A stretch of DNA of 64,000 nucleotides from positions 2,104,748 to 2,168,747 of the forward strand of contig JAQPZY010001334.1 of the NCBI GenBank assembly GCA_029931535.1, in the 5' to 3' direction. The translations under genes were made by a program, and so were the position numbers. Positions 33,184 to 45,471 of this stretch are shown here, piece by piece. This stretch comes from Margaritifera margaritifera. Lineage: Eukaryota > Mollusca > Bivalvia > Unionida > Margaritiferidae. Under the pieces are notes generated by a model. The model saw only the letters and a program-made list of their open reading frames with translations, was not told where the DNA came from and made no database searches. Position 1 is the first letter of the stretch; the number at the start of each line of letters is the position of its first letter.

Positions 33184-34650
33184 TTGCCAGTTTTAAAACT
33201 TGAAACTCAGTCACTGACTGGTCCTATGAACAAACTCATAAACTACAGCCTTGACCAAAACATTTTCCCTACAAGACTCAAGGAAGCCCAGGTTCTCCCG
33301 TTATACGAGAAAAACTATCCACTTGATAAACAAAACTATCGTCCTGTCAGTATTCTCCCAACTGTATCGAAGCTCTTTGAACAAGCAATCTGGGACCAGA
33401 TCACTAATTACTTTGACAATATCTTACATCCGTATATCTCTGCTTTCAGAAAGGGTTTCAGCTGTCATATAACACTAATTCGACTACTAGAAGACTTGAG
33501 CTTAGCCCTAGACAAAAACAAATATGCTGCAGCGAATTTTGATGGATTTATCAAAATCATTTGACAGTTTCCCCAACAATCTCCTCCTCCAGAAACTGGC
33601 AGCATATGGGCTTTCAGATTCGGTAGTAAACACTATGGCAGATTACCTCTCAAACAGAAGACAATGTGTCAAAATAGGAAACTCAACTAGTTCATGGGCA
33701 AATATCTATAAAGGGGTACAGCAGGGATCAATTCTTGGACCCATACTTTTTAATATCTTTATTAATGATATCTTCTTTTTCATAAATGATTCTGATCTAT
33801 ACAACTATGATAATGACAACACACTTGCCTACGCTCACCACGACTTTAGTATTATGAAATCTACTTTGGGAACAGAGTGCAGTACTTTGATTAGGTGGTT
33901 TACCAATAATAAAATGAAAGCGAACCCTAATAAGTTCCAGGCTATTACACTTGGGAAGAAAACCAACGAACAACTTCAGACCTTCTCCTCTAGCGAGGGT
34001 TAATTATCTTGTGAAGATTCGGTAAAACAACTGAGAGTCACTTTGGACTTTATGCTAAACTTTAATCAGCAAGTCACTGAAATTTGTCAGAAAGCATCTA
34101 AACAACTAAATGTGCTCAAACGAATCGGAACATACCTTACAACCGAAGGAAGACTGACTGTGTACCACTCTTTCATCATGAAAAACTTCAACTACTGTCC
34201 CCTAACCTGGCATTTCAGCAGTCTCCTAACATGAACAAACTTGAAAAACTACATGAACGAGCTCTGAGATTTGTCTTCATTGATTTCAAGAAACGTTACT
34301 CTGAACTCTTCGATTTGCAAATGTATCAACTCTCCACAGCCAAAGAATGAAGACCATGGCACTTGAAATATTCAACATTTTAAACAAAAAATGTCTAGCA
34401 TACTTAAATGATCTGGTAGTTTAAAAAAAAATCTTCTTACTCTTTTAGGTAAGTAAACACTTTGGAGAGCCCTAAAGTAAGAACATCCACATATGGGCTA
34501 AAATCTTTTAGGTATGCAGCAGCAAAACTATGGAATTCTCTCCCCAATAACTTACGAACACCCTCAGATTTTAATAATTTTAAATCCCTCTTAAAGACCT
34601 GGTCTGGGAGCTTATTGTGTAAATACCCCATATGTAAGCAAAAGTAAATA
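33184..34650 (+). pseudogene. 5'-truncated LINE reverse transcriptase (CR1/Jockey type)
   Basis: Plus-strand frames, in order: NYRPVSILPTVSKLFE (RT motif 1), FRKGFSCHITLIRLLEDL, then after a shift near 33530 LMDLSKSFDSFPNNLLLQKL (motif A), GVQQGSILGPILFNIFINDI (motif B), YDNDNTLAYA (motif C), and IRWFTNNKMKANPNKFQ. A stop lies at 34001. Then come QLNVLKRIGTYLTTEGRL, FNYCPLTWHF, HERALRFVF and, in another frame, SFRYAAAKLWNSLPNNLRT to a stop near 34648. Motif C should be Y-A-D-D; here it is Y-D-N-D, so a catalytic Asp is lost. The endonuclease half is missing, as in typical 5'-truncated LINE copies. It has no ability to move. Confidence 0.9.
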
Positions 34651-34939
34651 AGTTTTTGCTGCTACTTAAATAGGCTGATTGCTTAGTATTTTAGATTCTA
34701 GTCTTGTATAGGTGCTGGTAGATATTGATTGTACTAAATGTTGTATACAGAACATGCTTGTAGTTATTGATTGCCATAAATGTTGGCTTGTGACGCTTAC
34801 ACGTGGTTTTGGATGGATTTTCCTCCATTTTAGAAGATACTTTCATTAATTATATGCTTCTGATGCAATAATACTTATCGTATATGTGTGCTTAGTATGT
34901 TTTGCATAGTCTATCCTTGTCCCTGTATATTTAAAATCG

Positions 34940-35235
34940 GTATGCTTGTAAATGGTATCTTAAGGGTGTATTGGCCAGCCATTATTTTAACCAGTATATC
35001 TTAACACTGCATGTAAGTGTAGAGTATATCCTGTAAATTGACTTCTCTGCATTTAATTTTAAACTGAAATTATAAATTGGGGGAGGGGAATATCTTAAGT
35101 GTGTATTAGCCAGCCATTACGTATGTGTATTTGAACACTGCATATGATTGAAGAGAGAGTAGATTCTTTACATGTACAAATTTTCCTGCATTGAATATTA
35201 AAATATTAATTATAAATGGGATGAGGGGTATGCAG
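34940..35235 (+). repeat. two tandem copies of ~133 bp after the LINE
   Basis: ATCTTAAG.GTGTATT.GCCAGCCATTA and the following ~110 bp (..AACACTGCATA..TGTAAATT..TGCATT.AAT..TTATAAATGGGA.GAGGGG..) occur at about 34960-35092 and again at 35093-35226. They may be the 3' untranslated part of the LINE. Confidence 0.65.
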
Positions 35236-35258
35236 TTTAGGTCAGAATTATAATTGTA

Positions 35259-35314
35259 CACACACATACACACACACACACAAACACACACATACACACA
35301 CACACACACACACA
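35259..35314. repeat. (CA)n microsatellite
   Basis: CACACA tract with a few TA/AA interruptions. Confidence 0.95.
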
Positions 35315-35319
35315 AAATG

Positions 35320-37370
35320 CGACGACAAAGCGGTCCATTTTTGCGCCTGCTTTTTTTTTTTTTAGGAAATTTAAATAAAAATCGAAGCCCCCTCACGCAC
35401 TATTGCCCTTATTCAATATGGCCTGGATGTTCGCAGTAGAAGATCGTGAACTATCAATATTGCTGTCAACATTTTCGTTTTGACGAGCCGGCTTTTGATG
35501 CGTATACACTCAGTCCAACCACAACCATGGCTGCTACAGCCAAAGTTGTCAGTACACATTTTAGCTAATGAACCTAATAGAACATCTCTAAATAAACGCC
35601 GGGAAAAAAGATTACAACTATAGTGGACAAAAGGACATCTGCTAGCCCTAATCTGTAAATTCGAGACAGTCCTCCTCTGGTTTATGCACTTAGACCGTCC
35701 TGGACAGAATTAATTCCGTCTTCTTACGGCCAATTGTGCCGGTTGTTGCTTCCACTGATGACATATCTGTTTGTGTTCAGCCCTAGGTCGAAACGAAACG
35801 CTAGAGATTCCGAAGATATTTCAAACTATATACACAATCACGTATTTCAATTCCACCCCCATTGGAGTTCCTAGGGAGAAGAGAAACGAAACGCTAAGAA
35901 TTCCAGATATAATTCAAACCTATATATAGCAGTTAACCCCAGAGGATGAAGTGCAGATTACTGCTTGTGTGTATGTAATCATTTTTCACTTAAGACCGCA
36001 CCACAATTGACGTTCATACTAGAGAACAAATTAATAATGGCTAACAGTTGTCTCCAACTAATTAAGAATAGACTTCAGTCCGCGTGCGAGCTTGACCACA
36101 TAGTAGGTTGTAAACCTCTGATCCAGTTTCCAACTCATATAGCACCACGGCTAATAACTCGCGTACGATGCACCTGTTTAATTTTTAACAAAAGCTGTCT
36201 CGACTAACCCCAAAATGTACCTGTGCAAAAATAAAATATTAATTTTTTAAAAAACCTGTCAGTTTGTATCAACATCCGTCCCATTGTAGAAAATATAAAG
36301 TAATTTCAACCCATATATTCTCCACACTGACAGAATGTCTAATTTCTTTGTAATTCATATAGGGAACTCCTCTGGTTTGTGTACAATAATTCCCTACATG
36401 TACTGAAATTCAACTGTGTATATATCGAGCAGATAACACAGACAGCGCTGAATTTACTAGGGCCGTACATCCTTTATAAATTGATTATAATGCACAAGTA
36501 GCGTAAATGGTGTTGGCCGATTTGAATATGCCCTGTGTTTTCGTCAAAAATCTTTAATATGCTTGCATAATGATTTTAAAATTTAGCACATGAAAGGCTT
36601 AAATATTTACAAAAGTTTTATTATTTAGTAGACAGCCTAAATTATACAGTGTTTAAACCTTATGCACCTAGTCAAGCAAGTCGTTATTTGTAGGAAACAA
36701 TAGACTTGCCTCTATCGATCGATAATTTTTGGAATGCGGTGGACTGGCTGGTTTAAAAATAACACATGAGTAATGTATAATCAACCGTCGGCCGGAAAAG
36801 AATAGCGTTGTGGGTCAGTCTATAGGGGGCTAACTGGTGCAAGTCAACGCTCTAAAGGCTCCCTGAGAGTTCGGACGGTCTCTGGGTGGGTGGGGGTGGG
36901 TGGGCGGGGTAGTGAAGCAAAAAAACTTTTATTTCACATCAACTCCTTTACTTTAATGCGCGCTCTCTCTCTCTCAGTTAATTTCCTATGACGTCAGCGG
37001 TGCGATACCACCGATATATCACGTTCATATACACCAAGCCACTTAGGGATGTCATGGTCATCTTCGAACTCAAAGAACAAACAACACCACCGATATAGCG
37101 CACTTAATTATATTGATATCATAGATGTAGCACACTTGACTGTGCTGATACCAGGACAGAAAACATGAAAGATCTTGCAAATTCACCAAGCTGCACCTAA
37201 ATCATGAAATAATGAACGGGTTTGACCCCGGTAACTCTAGAACATCCGTAGTTCGCTTTTAAGAAAACTTTATGACAGGGGCTATTTGTATCACGACTGA
37301 AGTTTGAAAGTGGTCCCTGTAATAAATACGATACTATTTAATGTGTGATAAAATTAGACTAATGAGTCAC
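35320..37370. other. no recognised gene; short duplication and G-rich motif
   Basis: A ~89-bp direct duplication (GAAACGAAACGCTA.AGATTCC..) lies at about 35785 and 35886. A G-rich run at 36884-36909 (GGGTGGGTGGGGGTGGGTGGG..) fits a G-quadruplex. A (CT)n run followed by CCTATGACGTCAGCGG (TGACGTCA near 36989) lies at 36962-36998. No exon could be supported. Confidence 0.5.
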
Positions 37371-37372
37371 AT

Positions 37373-37990
37373 CCCCTGGATCATGGAAGTAGCTCTGGCT
37401 TCATTTCATCTACATATTTAACCACTCCTTAACAGTCACCTCCCTTAACCAACAAAAATATATCCATTCATTGGCTGCTCAAGAAAGGTGCTACTAGAAT
37501 AACAGGTTTTTTGTTGGTTTCTTAATTAACACCTTTCTCACTCATAATGTTTGAGTTTGCATAGCATTTAATGTCCCTCTTTTACGACATATACTCTTCT
37601 TAAAGTTTGCAAATAATTGGAAATCAAATTTCTTCCTAAAAGTCTTGAACATTGCTTTATATTTGATTGGTAATGCTTTATATTTGATTGGTATGTAGTG
37701 ATCTGCAACAAAGAAATATGATCTTCCCAGTTACTAGTCCACCTAACCCACAACTTGCCACTACCACAGTTCATTTGTATGCTCCCCCCATATTCTGTGG
37801 AGGAGCTTATGGTGTTACCCGTATCCGCCGCACAGTCTGTCTATCTGTCTGAGGCCCGCTTTGATATAAGGTTTCCTAACAAGACAACATAGGTCTGGTT
37901 CAGTTGTCACCTTTTGTTTTAAAAATTTGAATTATTGCCCGTGTTTAGTGTTTTTTCAATTATAACCGTGACCGTACAAACACCCCCCCT
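37373..37990 (+). repeat. leader of repeated segment, copy I
   Basis: Shares CACATCCCCTGGATCA, CAC.TCCCTTAACCAACAAAAA, GGCTGCTCAAGA, ACTAGAATAACAGGTT, AATGTCCCTCTT..GACAT and AAAAGTCTTGAACAT in the same order with 45472-45900. Copy I carries extra sequence at about 37750-37980 not seen in copy II. Confidence 0.8.
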
Positions 37991-38029
37991 CCCCGCCGAC
38001 CCCTTCGTTTTCTTTCCTAGAAAGCAGAG

Positions 38030-39140
38030 GATATTAAATTAGGCCTGTCCGTCCTTCAGTCCGCCAATTCCACTTTCGTTTCCGCATAATAATGCCTTTA
38101 ATTATTATTATCTTACAACCAAATTTGGGATGCCACTTGATATTGTTGAGACCTCGACTAAATTCGACTGACAGCTTGCTTCATCATCTAGCAGAGTTAT
38201 TGTTCCAAATTGACAGACCTACCCACTTTCGCTTCTGCACAAAAACTCTCTTAATTATTAGTAGATTTTAAGCAAATTTGGTATATAGCTTCATTTTCAA
38301 AAGCCCTTGGCTGATTTGGATTGTTAGAGTTCTGTGTCACCGTTTAGTTGAGTTATCAGACCACGAACTTATTTTTCCGCACAATAACTCCCTTAAATAT
38401 TATTGGATTTCAACCAAATTTGTTTTGTTGCTTGATATTGACGAGTCCTTGGCCGGGGTCGATTTTCAGACTTCTATGTGATAGTTTAGCAGTGTTGTAG
38501 CCCTTACTTCGCAGACCCACCCACTTTCTTTTCCGCCCAATAAATCCCATGATTATTATTTGATTTCAAGCACATTTGGCATGCAACTTGGTTGTGATGA
38601 ATCCTTGGCTGAATTCGATTGGTAGCTTGCTGTATAATCGTTTAGCAGAGATATAGCTCTTGATTAACTGACCCACCCAGTTTTATTTTCTCAAATCAAC
38701 CTTTTCATTTTGTGATTGGATTATTTGAACCAAATTTGGTAAACAGCTTGATATTGGTAGAACCTTTGCTAGATGAGACCTCGGCTGAGTTCATTTATCA
38801 TCATTTTAAATCACGTAGCCTACAGTCCCTGATTGTCAGACCGATCCACAGTTTAATATTTATGAGACCTCTACTGAGTTTGATGTTGCTTACGTACATG
38901 TTCCGCGATCAATGTCATCTACAAGCGGAGTTGTGGGCCTTGAATGTCAGACTCACTCGCTTTCCTTTCTGTGCTAAAACTCTCTTTATTCCTGTTGGAT
39001 TTAAATCGAATTTGGTAGGCAATTTTAATGTTGATAACACCTTGGCTTAATCTGGTTTTTCAGCGTGCATAGTGCATCATCGTATAGCGTTGTTCTTGTT
39101 TGCACACAGTAATTCCCTTGATTATTATCGGATCTCATGA
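38030..39140 (+). repeat. ~150-bp tandem array A, copy I
   Basis: About seven diverged monomers, each with CACTTTCGTTTCCGCA.AATAACTCCCTTAATTATTATTGGATTTCAA.CAAATTTGG, a CTTGATATTGATGAG.CCT.GGC block and TAGC.GAGTTGTAG..CTGATTGTCAGACCCACC. The same monomers continue in copy II at 46000-46558 and 52682-53300. Confidence 0.85.
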
Positions 39141-39439
39141 AAATTGCGTACACAGATCTATATTGATATATCTTCAACAGTAACGCCAAGTGTGCTATGG
39201 TATGGTCCTTTGTCTGTCGTGCGTCGATCGTTCACAATTGGTATTTACAACCTCTTTTCAATAGCCGTTGACCAATTTCCACATGATTTTACAGAGAGCA
39301 TTCTGGCATCAAGACCTTTCAAGTTTGTTCAGTGGATGTTGACCCGTTATCCAATATGGCAATCGTTACTGAAAATGGCATCATTTTTAAAAACAATTTC
39401 TTCTCTGAATTTGACAAAAGGTGACACAAAGCAGCCCGG

Positions 39440-42430
39440 AATGAAGATCTTTCATATTTTTTTCAACTGATGCCTATCCGCCATCAAATATGGTCGATGA
39501 AACAAAAGGTAGATACACATTTAAATGACCCTGTCTCGATAACTGCTGAATAGAATTTAACTGAATGTCACAGAAAGCATCCTGACATAGAGGATTTCGA
39601 TATTCGACAAATGATCCTGATTCACCATCAAATATAAAAAAGCAAAACCTTATAAACCACTTCATCTCCAAAAGAGCCAAACATAATTTGACCACATGTA
39701 ACAGAACGCATTCTGGCCCAGATCGCTTTAAAGTTTTTATAAATGATGAAAATCGGCCATGAAATATGTCCACCATCACTGAAAATAGATAAACATTCAA
39801 GCGAGGTCTTCTCTAAAGCCGTTCAACAGAATTTAACCAGATCTGACTGAAAGCATCATGGCATAGTGGTGTTTTAATCTGATGCAAATGATGCCGATCC
39901 GCCATCAAATATGGTCGCTCTTACTAATAAAAAAATAAAATAAATAAAAAAAAAATTAAAACTGCTCTACAGAATTAAACACAATTTACAGAACGTATCC
40001 TGGCATATATGGTTTATGCCTATGATGCACTTTTGCCGTCGGATAAGGCCAGACGACCATTACTAAAATAGTGAACGTCTGAGTGATTATTCACTGTTAC
40101 TTTAGAATTCTTTATACGACGTCTTCTAACAACTGCTGAACAGATTTTCAGCAAATCTGATAGAAAGTATCATGGAATAGTGGGCCTTCAAGTTTATATA
40201 AATGATGTCAGTCTGCCATCAAATATGGCCAACATTACTAAAAATATAAAAACCTTTCAACGACTTCTTAAATACCACTCAGCAGAATGTGACTAAATTT
40301 GACAGCATTCTGACACTAAGCCTTTCAAGTTTCTACAAATGATGCCGATCCGCCATCATATATGGTGGACCGTTAATAAAAATCGAAATTCATTTAGATT
40401 ACTTCCTCTAAAAACAATTCAACGCAGTGAGACCAAATGTGACATAAAGCATCCTGGCATAAAGGGCTTTAAATTGTGTCCAATTGATGCCGATCTCCCC
40501 TCAAATATGGCTGCTTTTACTAAAAAGTAGAAAGAAAAACACTGTAAAATATGTTTAAATAATCCACTTAACCGAATGTGACCAAATTGGATAGAAAGCA
40601 TTTAAGATTGAATGTCTTGCAAATTTAGACAAATGATGCTAATCCGCTGTCAAATACAACTGATGTTACTTAAACTAGAAAGATATTAAGTAAACTTTTG
40701 TAAAACTGGTCAACAGAAGTTGACAAACTTTCACAGAAAGCATCCTGGTATTTTAATATTGGACATTGGACAATTTGAACCGCTGTGGTATCAAGCTTGA
40801 AACAGTTGTCTTACAAAATATGCAGTCAGCAGCATTGGAAGGAATTGCTACAGAAAATATCTTAGTGGCCCAGATTTCTTAGCCAGCTGCTCTTTTAATA
40901 TGACTATTAGGCAGTTGTCATCCAGGCGAGCGATCTCAGGCCCACTTAGGCCCCTTGTTTGAGATTTAGGGTTGAAACTGAGTCAATGTTAAACCGTTAG
41001 TTGTGTAGTTAATAGTCAATGATAATAATGTAAAGACATAAAGCTGGTCAATACAAGAATGAATCAGTTGAAGAAAGTGTATATCAAGTAAAAGTTTGAT
41101 TGGCATAGAAGCGACAATATGAAGGGAGAATAAGGGGCTCTGCATTCCTAATATGAAGCACAAAATAAACCAAATGAACAATTGCTGATGCTCTTTAAGT
41201 TATTTCAGGGTTCCCGTAGATCATGGAATTGCTAACAAATTAGTTTGATTAATTTCAAATGATGCCAATCCGCTATCAAATATAACCATCGTTGCTAAAA
41301 AAAAATAAATATAGGTCGCTTCTACTCAAAAAATAGCTACCAAATTTGACAGAAAGCATCCTCTTGGCACACAGGGCATTCAAGTTTGCAGAATTAGAGC
41401 CAATCTGTCATTAACTATGATCACTGTTACTAAAAATATAAAATATTGTAATGACTTTCTCTCAAAAACCACTGAACAGAATTTGAACACATTTGACAGA
41501 AATCTATCTGGCATAAAGGTCTTTCAGTTTAGTACAAATGATACCAATCTGAGATAAAAAAATGTGGCATCTTTTAATAAAAATAGAAATTTCATCATGT
41601 GATTTATTCTCACAAACCACTGTACAAAATTTGACCAAATCTGCGACAAAATATCCTGGTATAAAGGCTTTCACATTTATATAAACGATGGCGATTAACC
41701 ATCAACAGAGGCGGCGCGAGGGTTTGAGGCTCTCGGGCGCAATGTTCTTTAATGACTCCCCCCTACCGAGGCGCCTGGGGCAATGTTCTTTAATAGCGCC
41801 TCCCTACCGAGGCGCCCGGGGGTTAAGATTTTTAGTGGCGCACCTTCTTTGCCACAGAGAACAGTTTTTATGTCAGTTGCCAACCTCCACCCCCTCCCAA
41901 CTAAGACCTGAAACAGGGGGCTTAGATGCTCAGATGTGTGTGGGTGTGTGTGTGTGTAGTGGCAAGAAAGCTACCCACGGCGCTCCCGCCCTCGCCCGGC
42001 GCCTGGGGGCAATTCTTCCCCCTCGACCCCCCCCCCTCGCGCCGCCAATGGCAATCAAATACGGTCACTGTTACTAAAAATTGAACAAACTTCAAATGAT
42101 TTCTTCTCAAACACTGCTGAACAGAATTTGACCAAATTTGACAGAAAGCACATCTGGCATAGATGGCTTTCAGATTTGTACACATGATATCAATCGGTCG
42201 TCAAATATAGCCACCATTCCCAAAACAGAAGAACGTTTTCACAACTTTATAAAAAAAAAAATAAAAAAAAGAAACAAACAAACAAAACGAAACAAACCCA
42301 CTCAATAGAAATCGGCCGACTTGGATACGAAGCATCCTGGCCTAGAGGCTTTTCAATATGATACAAATTATGTTGATTTAACAGCAAATAAAAATGAAGA
42401 TACAAAAACCAGAGAAACCTTCCAAAAATT
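39440..42430 (+). repeat. ~150-bp tandem array B, copy I
   Basis: Many diverged monomers built from GATGCCGATCCGCCATCAAATATGG, ..CATTACTAAAAATA.A, TTAAATGACTTCTTCTCAAAAACC, ACTGAACAGAATTTGACCAAATTTGACAGAAAGCATCCTGGCATA and AAGGCTTTCAAGTTTGTACAAAT. Interruptions are at about 40780-41240 and at 41706-42050 (hAT-like element). GGCAG.TGTCA.CCAG.CGAGCGATCT.AG.CCCACTT motifs at about 40913-40962 and 42521-42572 close blocks of the array; similar GGCCTCTTGT ends are common in bivalve repeats. Confidence 0.85.
41706..42050. mobile_element. GC-rich hAT-like element inserted in array B
   Basis: The 5' end CAGAGGCGGCGCGAGGG (41706) matches the 3' end, which reads in complement CATTGGCGGCGCGAGGG (42050 back), with 15 of 17 bases shared. 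Flanks ACCATCAA (41698-41705) and GCAATCAA (42051-42058) agree at 6 of 8, like an aged 8-bp duplication. The interior is GC-rich, unlike the AT-rich array, and has a (TG)n run and a C-run. A 129-residue ORF across it is composition only. The call is hAT MITE by ends and duplication length. Confidence 0.7.
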
Positions 42431-43079
42431 GTTTTCATAACGAATGCATTGGAATACATTTATACAGTAAGCACCCTACTAATCCAGATCCCTTGATCAA
42501 CTGTTCTTGTATTTGGTTATTAGGCAGATGTCAGCCAGATCAGCGATCTTAGACCCACTTGGACCTCTTGTATTGATTTCCGTGGTTGCTGTCAATCCCG
42601 AAATTAAAGAACCAGTAATTATTGACCCGTTCATAGAAATAATAAGACCCTTTCCCTATCTACGAATGTAAGTATCATCAGAAACGTGTTTCCAAATCAC
42701 AAATATTGATATTAAAAAAAAAAAAAAAAAAAATAAAAAAAATAATCAAAACATAATCCACAGCAAATTATTATTAACAATAACATGCCCCATCGTACTT
42801 GCCCTTTGAAGTGTGGGAGTTTTACACTGAACCTACTTTGGTACCTGAACTTTCATCTTTCTTGTGTGCGTGTTTTCTGGGAAAGGGGAGGGGGGGGGGG
42901 ACTGCTTTTCTAATGACATTTTTCCAGTGGGAAACTCAACCCTGGAATAAAGGTGGCTCAGTACCACCGGTTCCGTGAATTGAAACCAGGACTGCTGCAT
43001 AGGTGCAAAATGAACTTCGTACTTCTTGTATACCAAATATGGTATTAAACCACAGCTGGAATTTACTCATTAAGGACAG

Positions 43080-43455
43080 CGTCGTCGAATGCGACAGGCA
43101 ACAGTCCGCCCTGCTCTTTTATCACCCGTGGCTGCCTGCGATACGATTTCCTCGTTAGATATGAATATGCATAAATCTGCTTAATCAATCACTGCGAAAA
43201 CATTTACTCGCATTGTTTACCCCACTTGACCTTTCAAACTGTTTGGATGAGCCAATCGAAGTTTCTCTTCCAAACGCAGTCACTTATCGGTCGATACAAA
43301 GGACACTTTCATTAATGTGTAGGAGATTGTTACAGTGTGTTGTTGATGACGTATATTTGTTTATGTATAGTCATGAAAAACGAGGAAATCTAGTCGCAGG
43401 CAGCCAGGGGTGAAAAAGGAGCAAGACGGATTGTCGCCTGTGGCTTGCGACGATG
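43080..43455. mobile_element. 376-bp MULE-type MITE with ~80-bp inverted ends
   Basis: The left arm (43080-43158) and right arm (43373-43455) are inverted copies with about 80% identity by eye. They share CGACAG..GTCCG.C.TGCTC.TTT.TCACCC.TGGCTGCCTGCGA..AGATTTCCTCGTT. A perfect 9-bp duplication TAAGGACAG flanks it (43071-43079 and 43456-43464). Long inverted ends with a 9-bp duplication are the Mutator-like signature. The interior (~210 bp) is non-coding. The terminal sequence differs from the 75-bp element at 18122. Confidence 0.85.
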
Positions 43456-43469
43456 TAAGGACAGGTCTA

Positions 43470-44690
43470 CTACTACTTTCAACTATTTTTCATGCGGTAG
43501 CAATTTTCATGCTTTCTTTGTTGCTACAGCCCAGGAATTTAAAGACCCAGCAAACAATTATCATTATGCGAAATCAATAGGACCCCTTCCCAGATCCACA
43601 AATTTAGGTACTGATGAAAAGTTAATTTTCCTCAAAAACATTAACTTTCACACCGACGAAAATAAATGAATTCGTAGTAGATTTGTCTTATTCTGTTCAT
43701 CACCATTTGGTGTCATGCTCTAAAAATGTAAAGACTTCTAGATATACTAGCCTCAACTGGAAATAAAATGAATTCCAGCAACATCAATACTCTCTAAATG
43801 TTTTATATACAGATGATATACAAACTGTAGTATCCGTGGAATTTTACATGTTACAAAAGCCCTTATCTATGATTTTAAAGTATCAAACTTAGGATAGGAG
43901 ATGAATGCAAGCTAATACCAATAGTCCCTAACTACAAATATGATAGGCATGGTGTTACTGGTTAAAGATTTGGTGAAAGAAGACAAAGAAATACAAAAGG
44001 TAAAACCTTAAGAAAGATTCAGCTCATCATTGATATATCCTGTTGATAACTTTATAACTGTCATACCTGGGATAAATATTAGCATCAATCGGATTGTGCT
44101 TCGCCACCTTATATAGCTGACTAGCATACAGGCCTTCCTAGTTTGAACAATAATAAGTCTTGTTACAAGAGAAAGTAGTCATGGATTAAAATAATTTGCC
44201 ATCTTGGTCCCAATTGACAGAAAACTTACTACTATTACAAATTCCTTGATATAAGAAACAATTACATTGGACGAATGACATATCATGATAAATATATACT
44301 AATTCGTTATAATGAACTCTTCCCTTCAAAACGGGAAAAGTATTGTTATTATTATTGTTATTATTATTATTAGTAGTAATAGTAGTGGTAGTAGTAATAC
44401 TCGTAGCATTAGTAATACCAGACATGTCAAGATCTACACTGTCTTTATTTTTCATAACTGTTGAACACAGTTCATTATTCACTACAATTCGCAAATATTT
44501 TTCCCCAAATTAAATTTTGTAAAGGGTCTTAAGCCATTATCTTTGATAATGAAATTTGCCCCGAGCATCGAGCAGACAGCATGATTGAACTCAATTACTT
44601 ATAACTTGAATTCCTCAAACACTTTCTTGTATGGCGGCATGATCTTTTCGTGTAAAACATGCGCAACACATGCACACTGATATACTTATT
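43470..44690. other. no recognised gene; trinucleotide microsatellite
   Basis: A (TTA)n/(GTA)n tract lies at about 44342-44402. The rest is AT-rich without a supported exon. Confidence 0.45.
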
Positions 44691-44698
44691 TCTCAGAT

Positions 44699-44922
44699 AG
44701 TTTGGTTTGGTTTGGTATTCGGTGTCTTATAGTTTGATTTGGTTTGGTATTCGGTGTCTTTTGGTGTCTTAAGGTATAGCAACACTTGACGATTACATTG
44801 TGCCTCAGCATGTTGTGTAAAGTGCCCTGCCTAAGGGCACACAATGGTGGCCAATCCGGGAATAAAATCCGCACCCTTCTGTTCATGAGTTCAATGCCTT
44901 AACCACCGAGCTGCCTCGGCCC
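44699..44922 (-). mobile_element. tRNA-derived SINE with target duplication
   Basis: Minus strand: the head GGCCGAGGCAGCTCGGTGG has an A box, an anticodon-like CTCATGA loop and a weak B-box region. The central domain contains GTGCCCTTAGGCAGGGCACTTTAC. The tail carries two copies of AAGACACCGAATACCAAACC. CTCAGAT flanks both ends (44692-44698 and 44923-44929). SINEs are transcribed by RNA polymerase III and copied by LINE machinery. A relative lies at 58565-58738. Confidence 0.8.
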
Positions 44923-44929
44923 CTCAGAT

Positions 44930-45470
44930 GAATTAGACCCTAATAGATATTCTAATAAAAGTTCAAACCGAGATGATGTGGGTCAGGCTATACTCCCCCT
45001 GTAAAAAGTGGAACAGTTTCCTCAATGAGAGATTAGTTATATTTTAGATAATATCTTAATGACATAAGATCTTATTTTGTAATTATTTTCCTGTTTTTTC
45101 ATCATCATAAGACTGTAAAATAAATGTTAAGTAATTCTCACTCTATAATACGGGTGATCGCAAAGATAAAGCTCTGATAGTAATTGTACCTGAAGAACGA
45201 GATAAGATCTAGTCTGGAAAAAATATAATGGAGCAATATAAATTAATTTTCATTATATCATGTGTCCATTCCATTTTTATTTCTATATGTGTATTGCATT
45301 CCAGGACTGAACCACCAATGAACTGTTACAGTGTCAAGCCTGTCTAATAGCAGGAAATCTCTGTAATCTGACATGTAGTTGTATTGGTCTCTTCCTTGCA
45401 AGCCGTGTAGCTCTGTAACGAGCAACAATCACAGTAATGTCTACCCTTCCATATATACGCTGAGTTTGAG
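44930..45470. other. no recognised feature
   Basis: AT-rich DNA between the SINE and the repeated segment copy II. Nothing supported. Confidence 0.45.
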
Positions 45471-45471
45471 T

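Noticed and set aside
36955..37000. Pyrimidine tract plus AG resembling a splice acceptor
   Set aside because: No conserved open frame follows and no upstream exon pairs with it.
41688..42077. 129-residue plus-strand ORF, Pro/Arg-rich
   Set aside because: It spans the whole GC-rich hAT-like insert including both terminal repeats; the composition explains the open frame and there is no domain.
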